This document shows, one piece after another, positions 9,322-17,139 of a stretch of DNA of 48,346 nucleotides (positions are counted from its first letter, which is position 1; each line of letters opens with the position of its first letter). Both the position numbers and the translations under genes were made by a program. The notes beneath the pieces are model-generated. The model saw only the letters and a list, made by a program, of their open reading frames with translations. It made no database searches and was not told the origin of the DNA. The stretch covers positions 1 through 48,346 of the forward strand of contig NZ_VJNV01000025.1 of NCBI RefSeq assembly GCF_008633915.1, written 5' to 3'. The DNA is from Campylobacter sp. LR291e (GTDB lineage: Bacteria; Campylobacterota; Campylobacteria; Campylobacterales; Campylobacteraceae).

Positions 9322-10222
9322 TAAAACTCCTTATATAATTTTGTAATTTTTCCTTAAAATTCTCGCTTAAAATAATGCTTAATTCTATTATTTGACACTT
9401 AAATCCAAAATCCTTAACCTTAACAAAGTCCTTAAAGGTAAGCATTAGGGTATCGCAATTGTGCTTTTTAAGTAATATTTCTAACTCATCTTTTTTAAAG
9501 CTATAATGGTCATCAAAAAAATAACAAGCCCTAGCCTTACTGAAATGTTCGTTCAAACGAAAGGGCTTAGCAATGGCGGTTACTAAAATGGCCTTTGTGT
9601 TTTCCTTTGTGCTTGAATAACGATAAAAATCCTGACCTTCTTTTGCGATAAAATCAGCCCTCTTAGCAAAACTTAAAGGAAGTCTATAAGCCCCACTTGG
9701 CAATACAAAGTTAAAATAAGGCTTTACTTCGCTTTCTAACAAAATATCAAATTTTTTAATATGAAATTTAGAAAAGGCATCATCAAGCAAGATTAAATTT
9801 GCCCCCATTTCAATGGCCTTTTGTATGCCTTTAATTCTATCTTCACTTACTATTACACCTAAAATACTTTCTTCAAAGGCATACTCCATGGCCTCGTCGC
9901 CACTTTTTTCAACATTACAAAGTATTTTTTCAAATTTAACCACAACCAAACCCTTACTTTTTCTTTTATAACCTCTTAAAATTACAAAAATTTTTCTTTC
10001 CTTAAATTCCCTTGCAATTGCTTTACAAAGTGGCGTTTTGCCATTACCTCCAAAGCTTAAATTCCCAACGCTAATAATGGGTACAAAAAAACTTATTTTT
10101 TTTCTAAATTTAGTATTTAAAATAGCAATAATAGCATAAATCGCACTTAAAGGAAGACACAAAAAGGCTATAAATTTTTGAAAAAAATTTGGGTTAAAAA
10201 AATAGCTATCAAGCCAGGTCAT
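9308..10222 (-). CDS. lpxK: Tetraacyldisaccharide 4'-kinase
   Basis: Phosphorylates the 4' position of the lipid A disaccharide precursor at the inner membrane. The 304-aa protein has an N-terminal hydrophobic anchor (about residues 15-35), the P-loop VGNLSFGGNGKTPLC and the DDAFSKFHIKKD region expected of LpxK (DDGFQH in E. coli). It starts two bases after the nadE stop and overlaps thrC at its end. Confidence 0.94.
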   Translation of the reverse strand: MTWLDSYFFNPNFFQKFIAFLCLPLSAIYAIIAILNTKFRKKISFFVPIISVGNLSFGGNGKTPLCKAIAREFKERKIFVILRGYKRKSKGLVVVKFEKILCNVEKSGDEAMEYAFEESILGVIVSEDRIKGIQKAIEMGANLILLDDAFSKFHIKKFDILLESEVKPYFNFVLPSGAYRLPLSFAKRADFIAKEGQDFYRYSSTKENTKAILVTAIAKPFRLNEHFSKARACYFFDDHYSFKKDELEILLKKHNCDTLMLTFKDFVKVKDFGFKCQIIELSIILSENFKEKLQNYIRSFNVAS

Positions 10223-10224
10223 AA

Positions 10225-10965
10225 TTAAATCTTTGCAATAAGTGGAGTTTTAAGCTTAAAAGCATTTGCTTTTATCCTTGAATTTAGCATATTTAAAAGC
10301 CTTTTATCTATATTTTTTAAGCCCTTTTTATTCTTGCTAAGTAAGATTTTTAAGCCCTTATCAATGCTAGCATAAGAAAAGCCTAAATCATCTTCATCAC
10401 TTTGTCCATCCCATAAATCAGCACTTGGGGCTTTTTCTATAAATTCATTTGGCAACTTTAAAAATCTAGCAAAATCATAAATTTCACTCTTAAAAAGTTT
10501 TCCTATAGGATTAAAAGCACAAGCTAAATCCCCATAAATCGTGCCATACCCTAGCATTAACTCGCTTTTATTTGAGGTACCTATAACTAAATAATTTTTC
10601 AAAGCAGAATAATCATAAAGCAAGGACATTCTAATCCTAGCAGCATAATTTCCTATGCGAATTTTATTTAAATCTTGACTTTCTTTGATAAAAGAATCTA
10701 AAATTCCTTGAATTTCAATGATTTTATAATCTACCTTTAAGCTTTCACAAAGATTAATCGCATCTTTTAAATTTGCTTGATTTGAACTTTTTGTTGGCAT
10801 AATCAAGGCTAGTATATTTTCATTTAACGCCCTTTTGCAAAGTGTTAAAACAAGGGCTGAGTCAATTCCTCCACTAAGTCCTAAAATAACGCCCTTAGCA
10901 CCAGCTTTTTTTACCCTTTTTTGTATGAAAAAAACTAGTTTTTTGTTTATTTTTTTATAGTCCAT
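10225..10965 (-). CDS. nadE: NH3-dependent NAD synthetase
   Basis: Converts nicotinic acid adenine dinucleotide to NAD using ATP and ammonia. The ATP-pyrophosphatase P-loop LSGGIDSA is near residue 32, with GTSNKSELMLGYGT and the C-terminal KAPSADLWDGQSDEDDLG motif. The frame is open up to a TTG at 10971, but the ATG at 10965 has AAGG seven bases before it and gives the expected N-terminus MDYKKI, so I place the start there (246 aa). There is no glutaminase domain. Confidence 0.94.
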   Translation of the reverse strand: MDYKKINKKLVFFIQKRVKKAGAKGVILGLSGGIDSALVLTLCKRALNENILALIMPTKSSNQANLKDAINLCESLKVDYKIIEIQGILDSFIKESQDLNKIRIGNYAARIRMSLLYDYSALKNYLVIGTSNKSELMLGYGTIYGDLACAFNPIGKLFKSEIYDFARFLKLPNEFIEKAPSADLWDGQSDEDDLGFSYASIDKGLKILLSKNKKGLKNIDKRLLNMLNSRIKANAFKLKTPLIAKI

Positions 10966-10989
10966 ATCCAAGCCTTAATAAAAAAATTA

Positions 10990-11001
10990 TATAATTATAA
11001 T
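10990..11001 (+). promoter_or_regulatory. Tandem -10 boxes for the 11024 hydrolase gene
   Basis: Two adjacent TATAAT hexamers (10990-10995 and 10996-11001) precede the gene, followed by the ribosome binding site AAGGAAAG nine bases or fewer before the ATG. Upstream DNA is AT-rich with no clear -35, as is usual in Campylobacter. Confidence 0.6.
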
Positions 11002-11023
11002 GATTTTTCTTTAAGGAAAGGCA

Positions 11024-11620
11024 ATGCAAATTTTAAAAATGCCTTGTGGGGCTTATGCTACAAATTGTTATATTATAAAAAATGAAAACGGCGATATAGT
11101 AATTGATGCTGGGGTAAATGCCTTTGATTTTATAAGTAAAAATTCTTCAGATGTCAAGGCTATTTTAAACACTCACGGGCATTTTGACCATGTTTGGGAC
11201 AATAATATAGTTAAAAAACATTTTAAAGCAGATATTTTTATACATAAAGATGATGAATTTATGCTAAATGACCCCTTTAATCAAGGCTTTGAAAAGAGTA
11301 AGGCTGATTTTTTAATAAGTGATGAAAATGAATTTATGATAAATAATTTAAAATTTAAATTTCACCATTTTCCAGGGCATACGCCAGGTTGTTGTATGAT
11401 AGAACTTGTCGGAGAAAATTTAATGTTTAGCGGGGATTTTTTATTTTTAAAAAGCATAGGTAGGTGGGATTTTCCTTACTCAGATGCTACTTTAATGAAA
11501 CAAAGCTTAGAAAGAGTGATGACTTATAAGGGTGATTTTCGCCTTTTACCAGGACATGGCGATGAGACAAGTTTAAGGGCGGAACAAAGGCACTTGAATG
11601 CTTGGCTTAGTTATTTTTAG
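11024..11620 (+). CDS. Metallo-beta-lactamase-fold hydrolase (glyoxalase II-like)
   Basis: The 198-aa protein has the binuclear metal motif THGHFDHVWD (about residues 50-59), a second His in FPGHTPGCCMIE, the metal-bridging SGDFLF segment, and a final PGHGDETS. This is the compact glyoxalase II-like/GloB-type hydrolase found widely in epsilonproteobacteria. The substrate is probably a thioester, but this cannot be fixed from sequence. It has its own promoter, diverges from nadE, and is followed by a small membrane protein 8 bp downstream. Confidence 0.85.
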   Translation: MQILKMPCGAYATNCYIIKNENGDIVIDAGVNAFDFISKNSSDVKAILNTHGHFDHVWDNNIVKKHFKADIFIHKDDEFMLNDPFNQGFEKSKADFLISDENEFMINNLKFKFHHFPGHTPGCCMIELVGENLMFSGDFLFLKSIGRWDFPYSDATLMKQSLERVMTYKGDFRLLPGHGDETSLRAEQRHLNAWLSYF

Positions 11621-11628
11621 GCTTAAAA

Positions 11629-11928
11629 ATGAGTATTAATGAAATAATCTTATATTTTTTAATCTTTATAATCTGCTTTTCCTTACTTGGCTTTTTTTTC
11701 TCAAGAAAGCCAAAGGAAAAACCTACTTTTTATAATAGAATTTGTCCTTGTAGAAAAATGGCAGATGATGGCAGTTTAAGCAAAATTTGCATATATATAG
11801 GGGCGGCTACTTTTTTGTATAGTACAACTTATATAAGCTTAGCTAAATTCATAAACCCCTATATAAATTTAATCTTTTTACTATCTTTTATTTGCGTTTT
11901 TATAGGCTGGAAATTAAAGCTTAGCTAG
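11629..11928 (+). CDS. Small hydrophobic membrane protein, unknown function
   Basis: A 99-aa protein with an N-terminal membrane helix (about 5-25), a short polar loop with CPCRKMADDG, and two further helices (about 50-70 and 76-95). I recognise it only as the small hydrophobic protein that accompanies the preceding hydrolase in C. jejuni. The loop Cys pair could bind a metal or form a disulfide, but nothing else is visible. Its last 15 bp overlap the 3' end of the convergent FtsK-like relic. Confidence 0.75.
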   Translation: MSINEIILYFLIFIICFSLLGFFFSRKPKEKPTFYNRICPCRKMADDGSLSKICIYIGAATFLYSTTYISLAKFINPYINLIFLLSFICVFIGWKLKLS

Positions 11929-12766
11929 ATATTGCCTTATTTCTTCATTATATAAATAAACGCCTAAAACATTTTCAAATCTTGTACTATTTCCAGTAAA
12001 TAGCTTAACTAGCATATCTCCCTTAGTTGATAATTTTTCAGCACCTAAAACCCAGCCATTCTTGCTTCATCCCTATCAGTTACCTTTAAACCAATTCTAC
12101 CTTGTATATTGCTTAATAAGTCTGAGTCAAATAATTTTTTGCTTAATTTTTGATTACAAAAAATAAAATGAATCGACACGCTCCTACAAAGCTTAACCAA
12201 ATTTATTATCCTTTCTAATAGGACATTATTACTAGTGAATAAATAACTAGCCTCGTCTATAAATATTACAATAGGTTCAAAGCCTTTATTTTCCTTTTTA
12301 TCATCACTCCTTAAAACGCGAAGTGCTTCAACTTCATCCACATGTTTAAGCATATCATTTGCCTCGTGGTAAATTTTTATATTTTGTTTAAATATATCAA
12401 AATCCCCATCATTCTTACAATCATAAACATAAAGTTTAGCCATGCTTGTTTTAAGTAAATATAAAACCATGGTCTTTAAAAGAACAGATTTTCCACTTCC
12501 ACTTGTACCAATTACAAAGAGGTGAGTACCATTTATATCCAAATATATAGACTTTTTATCTATATTAAAGCCTGTAAAAAGTGCTAAATCATAATTATTT
12601 GGATGATTATTTATGGCCAGTTCAAAGTCACTTTGCCCTAATTTTGTCCAATCTTCTTCTTTTTTGGAAATTTGTATTTGATAAGAACATTGCAAACTTA
12701 AATTATTTAAGGCAAAATAAAGTGCATTACTAATCCCTATAGCCTTAGCTAATTCTTCAAATCTAT
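11914..12766 (-). pseudogene. FtsK/HerA-type ATPase relic, possibly DndE-linked
   Basis: An open stretch of 216 codons (12695-12045) carries Walker A VIGTSGSGKSVLLK, a Walker B-like IVIFIDEASYLF, and a sensor/arginine-finger region (FCNQKLSKK, QGRIGLKVTDRDEARMAGF). It stops at a frameshift; the next frame continues VLGAEKLSTKGDMLVK to a TAA at 11914, exactly as FtsK-type motors do. Upstream of the long stretch the same frame reads RFEELAKAIGISNALYFALNNLSLQ, similar in pattern to the small DNA-binding protein DndE. Together with the DndC-like relic before it, this suggests a DndE-plus-motor protein of a phosphorothioation locus; the DndE part is a tentative match. No intact reading frame exists, so it is not functional as read. 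Confidence 0.65.
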
Positions 12767-13173
12767 TTTAAAAATCCTTTAATCAGTAGAATCTAAAACC
12801 TTAAAGTCCTAGTAGGGCTTGGATAACCCTTGCCTATTAGATTAAACCAAAATTCATCTTGTAACTTAGGACTTACTTATATAACCTTAAAGGGAATTTT
12901 ATGCTTTTTTGCGTGTGAATTATAGCTTTTATTATTTTTAATAAAAAATCATTTATATTTGGGGCTTCAACTAGGGTATTTGAAACTATTGCATAGCTTT
13001 GCCTTTGTTCATTTTTAGGCAAATTTGCAAGCATTTCATAAAACAATTACAAAGCACGGCTTGAATCATTACCACCACTAAAGGCTATAACAAAGGTCTT
13101 TTGCTTATATTTTGTGTATTTAGTATATATCTTGTATGGTTTGTTGTATATTTTCATTTAGGTTATTGTTTAA
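12767..13173 (-). pseudogene. DndC-like (PAPS-reductase family) sulfurtransferase relic
   Basis: Fragments in successive frames line up with DndC, the ATP-pyrophosphatase that helps load sulfur into the DNA backbone. They are IQQTIQDIY and then KTFVIAFSGGNDSS (P-loop at about 13098-13060; the usual Lys of SGGKDS is Asn); VSNTLVEAPNI (usual pattern DTLVENP); FWFNLIGKGYPSPTR (about 12857-12808); and FRFY-stop-LK at the usual FRWCTDRLK site. At least three frameshifts and stop codons separate them, and the remainder of dndC and all of dndD are missing, with the FtsK-like relic following directly. The GKGYPxPxR block is, to my knowledge, characteristic of DndC rather than cysH. Confidence 0.7.
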
Positions 13174-13486
13174 CTCAACTATAGGTAAATTAGAAGATAA
13201 ACAATCATAAATACTAGCATAATAAAAATTTAAATGTTCTAATCCTCTCCCCCATTTGCATTAAAGAATCAGCCATGTTTTTAGCTTTTTTCGCACTAGA
13301 ACAAAGCAATACTAAGTCTTTTTTATTTTTAATCTTACTTATAAAATCAAAAATTTTTTCCTTGCTTTGAAAATGATAAGAATCTTTTAAGTGTGAATTA
13401 TTGTAACTTTGAATTCCTCTTATATCTATAAAATAAAATTTATCATAATTTTGCTTAATTTCTGAAAGATTAGCCACGCTTACCAA
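13174..13486 (-). pseudogene. Rhodanese-like protein, frameshifted at a short G run
   Basis: A rhodanese domain begins at a TTG at 13486, seven bases after GGGAG that follows the fliP stop, so it is coupled to fliP. It reads MVSVANLSEIK, then FIDIRGIQSYNNSHL and the active-site loop LVLLCSSAKKAKNMADSLMQMG. At the GGGGG near 13250 the frame goes wrong and stops at 13214. Removing one G gives RGLEHLNFYYASIYDCLSSNLPIVE, a normal rhodanese C-terminus. After about 13174 the sequence runs into the DndC-like relic. The catalytic Cys in LLCSS is kept. It may belong to the fliP operon rather than to the Dnd-like island. Confidence 0.65.
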
Positions 13487-13497
13487 AAGAAACTCCC

Positions 13498-14247
13498 TTA
13501 AACTACCACAGAAAAGCTTTCAACAAGCCTTTGTACTAATAAATGCCAACCATCAACCAAAACAAAGATTAAAAGCTTAAATGGTAAAGAAATCATACTA
13601 GGTGGTAACATCATCATACCCATAGCCATCAAAACAGAGGCCACTACCATATCAATAACCAAAAAAGGCAAATATATCAAAAAGCTTATTTCAAAGGCAG
13701 TTTTTAATTCTGAAACCATAAAGGCTGGAACTAGCACAGTTAAGGGTACATCATCAACACTTTGAGGATTTGGTAAATCACGAATTCTATAAAAAAGAGC
13801 TATATCTTTATCCCTTGTATTTCTTAGCATAAAATTTTTAAAGGGCTTAGAACCAAGTTCAAAGGCTTGTTCGTAGCCTATTTCTTCGGCTAAATAAGGC
13901 TTAACCCCATCATTATAAGCCTTGGTTGCAACAGGTTCCATTATAAAAAAGGTTAAAATAAGTGCTAGTGAGGTTAAAACCGTACCTGGAGGCATACTTT
14001 GCGTTCCCATTGCCTGTCTTAAAAATGAAAAAACCACAAGCAAACGCAAGAAAGAAGTCATCATAAAAACGATACTAGGGGCAAGGGCAAGTATAGTTAA
14101 AACTATGATTATATTAAGCGTTGTTACTAGTTGATTTGGCGTATCGGGTGCACTTAGGCTTAAATTAACAGTAGGAATAGTAACTTCCGGTGCAGCACAT
14201 AAGACACTGATACTTGCAAAAAATACAAATAAAAAACGCAAAATCAT
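13498..14247 (-). CDS. fliP: Flagellar export apparatus protein FliP
   Basis: A component of the FliPQR export gate in the flagellar basal body. At 249 aa it has a cleavable signal peptide (MILRFLFVFFASISVLCAA), hydrophobic segments at about 45-80 with the conserved MTSFLRLLVVFSFLRQAMGTQSMPP, and C-terminal membrane segments with FLIYLPFLVIDMVVASVLMAMGMMMLPP. These are hallmark FliP sequences. The gene is complete. A rhodanese relic starts 12 bp after the stop. Confidence 0.97.
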   Translation of the reverse strand: MILRFLFVFFASISVLCAAPEVTIPTVNLSLSAPDTPNQLVTTLNIIIVLTILALAPSIVFMMTSFLRLLVVFSFLRQAMGTQSMPPGTVLTSLALILTFFIMEPVATKAYNDGVKPYLAEEIGYEQAFELGSKPFKNFMLRNTRDKDIALFYRIRDLPNPQSVDDVPLTVLVPAFMVSELKTAFEISFLIYLPFLVIDMVVASVLMAMGMMMLPPSMISLPFKLLIFVLVDGWHLLVQRLVESFSVVV

Positions 14248-14306
14248 AACCTTGAAATTTTTTAAAAAGCTATTTTAATATTTATCTACTGAAATTTAAC
14301 TTTATT

Positions 14307-15077
14307 TTATTTAAAAAAATAATCATAACCCACCTTTAAAAGAGTGGCAAAAACTACTATTAAAAAAAGTGTTCTAATAAAATTTCCATTTGTTTTTAAA
14401 ACTAGCTTTGAACCCAAAAATGCCCCTATAATCTGCCCCAATCCCATTAAAATTCCAACTATCCAAAGGACCTTATAAGCATATAAAAAAAAGGCAAGTG
14501 AAACTACATTGCTAGTAAAATTTAAGCTTTTTGTATTAATGCTTGCATTTTTCATATCAAGCCCTAGAAAAATAACACAGGCAAATATCCAAAACGACCC
14601 TGTCCCAGGTCCTAAAAAGCCATCATAAAAGCCTAAAAGCAAACCTGCTATTAAGTGAAAAATTTTTATATTTTTTACCTTCATTTCGCCCTTATGTTTT
14701 CCTAAATTTGGCTTTAAGGCAGTGTATAAAAAGGTAAGTGCTAAAAAAACTAGGATTATTAATTTTAAGTATTTATCATTTATGAGTAAAACACAAAAGA
14801 CCCCTAAAAATGCCCCAAGTGCTGTAAAAAAAACAGCCCAACCTAAAAAGGCTAAATTCATAGACTTATAATAAGTAAGAGTTGCAGTAAATGAACCAAA
14901 AACGCTTTGAAGTTTATTTGTAGCTAGAGATAGATGTGCAGGAATTCCACAAGCTATTAAAGCAGGCAAGGTTATAAGCCCTCCACCTCCTACTATTGAG
15001 TCTATAAAACCCGCAAAAAGTGCTATAAAAAATAAAATAAAATAATAAATAAGTGCTAAATTTTCAAAATCTTCCAA
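14307..15077 (-). CDS. TSUP/TauE-SafE family membrane permease
   Basis: A 256-aa integral membrane protein with about eight helices and the two glycine-rich family motifs GFIDSIVGGGGLITLPAL (N-terminal half) and GFYDGFLGPGTGSF (second half). TSUP proteins export or import sulfur-containing anions or related organic acids; the substrate cannot be set here. It is a stand-alone gene between the ribbon-helix-helix protein and fliP, on the same strand. Confidence 0.88.
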   Translation of the reverse strand: MEDFENLALIYYFILFFIALFAGFIDSIVGGGGLITLPALIACGIPAHLSLATNKLQSVFGSFTATLTYYKSMNLAFLGWAVFFTALGAFLGVFCVLLINDKYLKLIILVFLALTFLYTALKPNLGKHKGEMKVKNIKIFHLIAGLLLGFYDGFLGPGTGSFWIFACVIFLGLDMKNASINTKSLNFTSNVVSLAFFLYAYKVLWIVGILMGLGQIIGAFLGSKLVLKTNGNFIRTLFLIVVFATLLKVGYDYFFK

Positions 15078-15107
15078 ACAAAATAACCTATAAGATTACA
15101 AGACATT

Positions 15108-15482
15108 TTATTTTTTCTTGTAATCCTTTACTATTTTATTGATTTTCTTACTAGCCTTATTATAATCTCCATCTTTTAACTCTTCAAGAGCCTTTACAGC
15201 AAAATCAAAATCATCAGAAGAGATATCTTCTTGACTAGCTTCTTCGTGTATATCCTTTACTAATTTATCAATCTTCTTGCTAGCCTTATTATAATCTCCA
15301 TCTTTTAACTCTTCAAGGGCATTTATAGCAGTAGAAAAATCTTGCATATCATCTAAAAAGGCGGTTACCGCCTCTCTAATAATAACAGATTTTGGTTTTC
15401 CAAGCTTTTTACTTACTTTATCAAGTTTATTTTTAAGTTCTTCTGGCAACCTTAAAGAATACATCTTTGTTTCTTTTCTCAT
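15108..15482 (-). CDS. Ribbon-helix-helix DNA-binding protein with a duplicated C-terminal motif
   Basis: The first 45 residues form a CopG-type ribbon-helix-helix (MYSLRLPEELKNKLDKVSKKLGKPKSVIIREA with flanks). The rest is a tandem duplication: ALEELKDGDYNKASKKI occurs twice, separated by an acidic linker (HEEASQEDISSDD). The DNA copies are nearly identical, so the duplication is recent or kept homogeneous. I start at the ATG at 15482, with AAGGA before GTAGTG, rather than the GTG one codon upstream. RHH proteins of this size are often antitoxins or local repressors, but no toxin-like gene adjoins it. Function unknown. Confidence 0.75.
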   Translation of the reverse strand: MRKETKMYSLRLPEELKNKLDKVSKKLGKPKSVIIREAVTAFLDDMQDFSTAINALEELKDGDYNKASKKIDKLVKDIHEEASQEDISSDDFDFAVKALEELKDGDYNKASKKINKIVKDYKKK

Positions 15483-15505
15483 CACTACTTCCTTTATTTT
15501 AGTAT

Positions 15506-16099
15506 TTAAGCTTGTTTTTTATAAAATCTAATTGATGCCCCACAAGTTTTACAAGTAAAAACTTTACCCTGTATATCTATCTTTTTATGAATTCCGTATG
15601 GTACGTCGTGAATCTTACCAGCACAATCGCAAGTATATAGATAAAACTCAGCCACAGTATCTTCCTCGCTTGTTTCAAAGCTTACCTCGCCACCATCATC
15701 AGTAGCTAAGGCCTCGCGTCTCCATTTTGCAACCTTCATATCTTCGTATAAAATATGCTCTAAAAGCCATTTTTTAGCTATAACATAAAGCTTTTCTTTT
15801 AAATCATTTGTTGATTTTATATCTTTTATAAGATTTATCATCATTTGTATAATTTCTTTATGAATTTTGCGATGTTCTTCAAGACCAGGAAAATCTATAA
15901 GTTGCATATATTTTTCCTCATCGCTAAAATGGTCCTTCATGTAATTAAAAAATTCAGCCAAAAGCTCCTTAACCTCAACCTTACTTACAGCTCTATCTGA
16001 AATATTTTCAACCTTAGCAGCTAACTCAAAAAGCTTTTTGTGTTGTTCATCCACCTTAGCATTATGAACGCTAAAGCTATTGTCCCATCTTGGTAACAT
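15506..16099 (-). CDS. Bacteriohemerythrin with C-terminal zinc-ribbon tail
   Basis: A di-iron oxygen-binding hemerythrin domain occupies residues about 1-135. The ligands are visible: an early His in SVHNAKVDEQH with the following QH, HFSDEEKYM, HRKIH, and EHILYEDMK. A tail of about 50 residues carries CDC and CKTCG pairs, a probable zinc ribbon. The frame is open for 17 codons further upstream, but the ATG at 16099 is preceded by AAGGAA and gives MLPRWDNSF, the normal hemerythrin opening. C. jejuni has an iron-binding hemerythrin of this type. Likely roles are oxygen sensing or protection of iron-sulfur enzymes in a microaerophile. Confidence 0.85.
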   Translation of the reverse strand: MLPRWDNSFSVHNAKVDEQHKKLFELAAKVENISDRAVSKVEVKELLAEFFNYMKDHFSDEEKYMQLIDFPGLEEHRKIHKEIIQMMINLIKDIKSTNDLKEKLYVIAKKWLLEHILYEDMKVAKWRREALATDDGGEVSFETSEEDTVAEFYLYTCDCAGKIHDVPYGIHKKIDIQGKVFTCKTCGASIRFYKKQA

Positions 16100-16214
16100 T
16101 GTATGTTCCTTAATACAAGATTTAAAATAACCATTATAGCATAAAATCAAAATTTTAAAGAAAGATTTTTAAAATAAAAGCCTTTTATTAACTAAAAATT
16201 TATACTTTGTTAGA

Positions 16215-16247
16215 AAATTTAAGCCAAAAAATTAACGGCTTAAATTT
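16215..16247. repeat. Inverted repeat (11-bp arms), possible terminator or processing stem
   Basis: AAATTTAAGCC and GGCTTAAATTT form a perfect stem with an 11-nt loop. It lies in the gap between the hemerythrin gene and the uptake operon. On the minus strand a short T run follows, so it may back up the terminator at 16271-16321. Confidence 0.5.
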
Positions 16248-16270
16248 AAAGTAGAAAGAAGTCATAAAAG

Positions 16271-16321
16271 GCATTATTAAAGATTTTAATTTTTAAAAAA
16301 TTAATTAAATTTTAATAATGC
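16271..16321 (-). terminator. Terminator hairpin after the uptake operon
   Basis: GCATTATTAAA and TTTAATAATGC form the ends of a 51-nt, largely self-complementary hairpin (inner arms A/T-rich). On the minus strand it is followed by CCTTTT. It starts 15 bp after the stop codon of the binding-protein gene, the last gene of the operon. Confidence 0.7.
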
Positions 16322-16335
16322 AAATTTGTAACACC

Positions 16336-17139
16336 TTATAAATTTTCAAGTCTATTTTTAAATTCCTTAATCCTATCTATTATCTTAGGGCTTAAACGAA
16401 GTAAAATTCTAGTATCTTCATTATAAAAAATTTGTTTATTTTTTACTGCATTTACATTTTTTAATAAGGAATTTTTTTCTATTAACTCATTTATATTATC
16501 ACTTGCAATGCCTAAAATAAGCATATCAGGATTGGTTTTTAAGATAAGTTCGTTTGAAATAATAGGTCTTTTTATATCACTTTTTGGGGTTAAATTTTTT
16601 ATCCCTAAAAGCCTTAAAATATCAGCCATTAAAGAATTATCAGAAAAGGCCATTAAAGGATTGCTTGAAAAAAGATAGATTGCACTTTTATTTATAGGAT
16701 TTTTAGAAAGTTCTTCTAAATTATTTTTAAAATTTTGCATTAAAATTTGCCCTTCTTTTTCCTTACCTACTATACTCGCTAAGGTTTTAATATTATCGTT
16801 AATATCATCTAAATTATCAGCCTTTAAATACAAACTTTTAATGCCATAGTTTTTAAGACTTTCTTCTAAATTTAAAGAATACGAACTTAAAATCACTAAA
16901 CTTGGTTTTAAACTTACAATTTTTTCTATTGAAGGGTGTGAAAAAGAACCCACGCTTTGAATTTCTTTTGTCTTATCTTCTGGATAAATTTTTGAGTGCT
17001 GTAAATGTGCCATACCTACAATTTTATCGCCACTTTCTAGCATAAAAAGAGTTTCAATACTTGCCGGATCAAGCACAATTAATCTTTGATTTGCAAAAAT
17101 AGTGCTTAAAAATATACACAATAATAAAATTTTTTTCAT
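16336..17139 (-). CDS. Periplasmic binding protein of an iron/heme/cobalamin-type ABC importer
   Basis: A 267-aa class III (TroA/BtuF/FhuD-like) binding protein with a cleavable signal peptide (MKKILLLCIFLSTIFA) and no lipobox. The characteristic SFSHPSIEKIVSLKPSLVI segment lies near residue 70, and a long connecting helix (DDINDNIKTLASIVGKEKEG) follows. It would deliver ligand captured by the TonB receptor to the permease. It is the last gene of the Fur-box operon and overlaps the ATPase gene by 4 bp. Ligand class (siderophore, heme or B12) is not decided by sequence, but the Fur-type operator favours iron or heme. Confidence 0.85.
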   Translation of the reverse strand: MKKILLLCIFLSTIFANQRLIVLDPASIETLFMLESGDKIVGMAHLQHSKIYPEDKTKEIQSVGSFSHPSIEKIVSLKPSLVILSSYSLNLEESLKNYGIKSLYLKADNLDDINDNIKTLASIVGKEKEGQILMQNFKNNLEELSKNPINKSAIYLFSSNPLMAFSDNSLMADILRLLGIKNLTPKSDIKRPIISNELILKTNPDMLILGIASDNINELIEKNSLLKNVNAVKNKQIFYNEDTRILLRLSPKIIDRIKEFKNRLENL

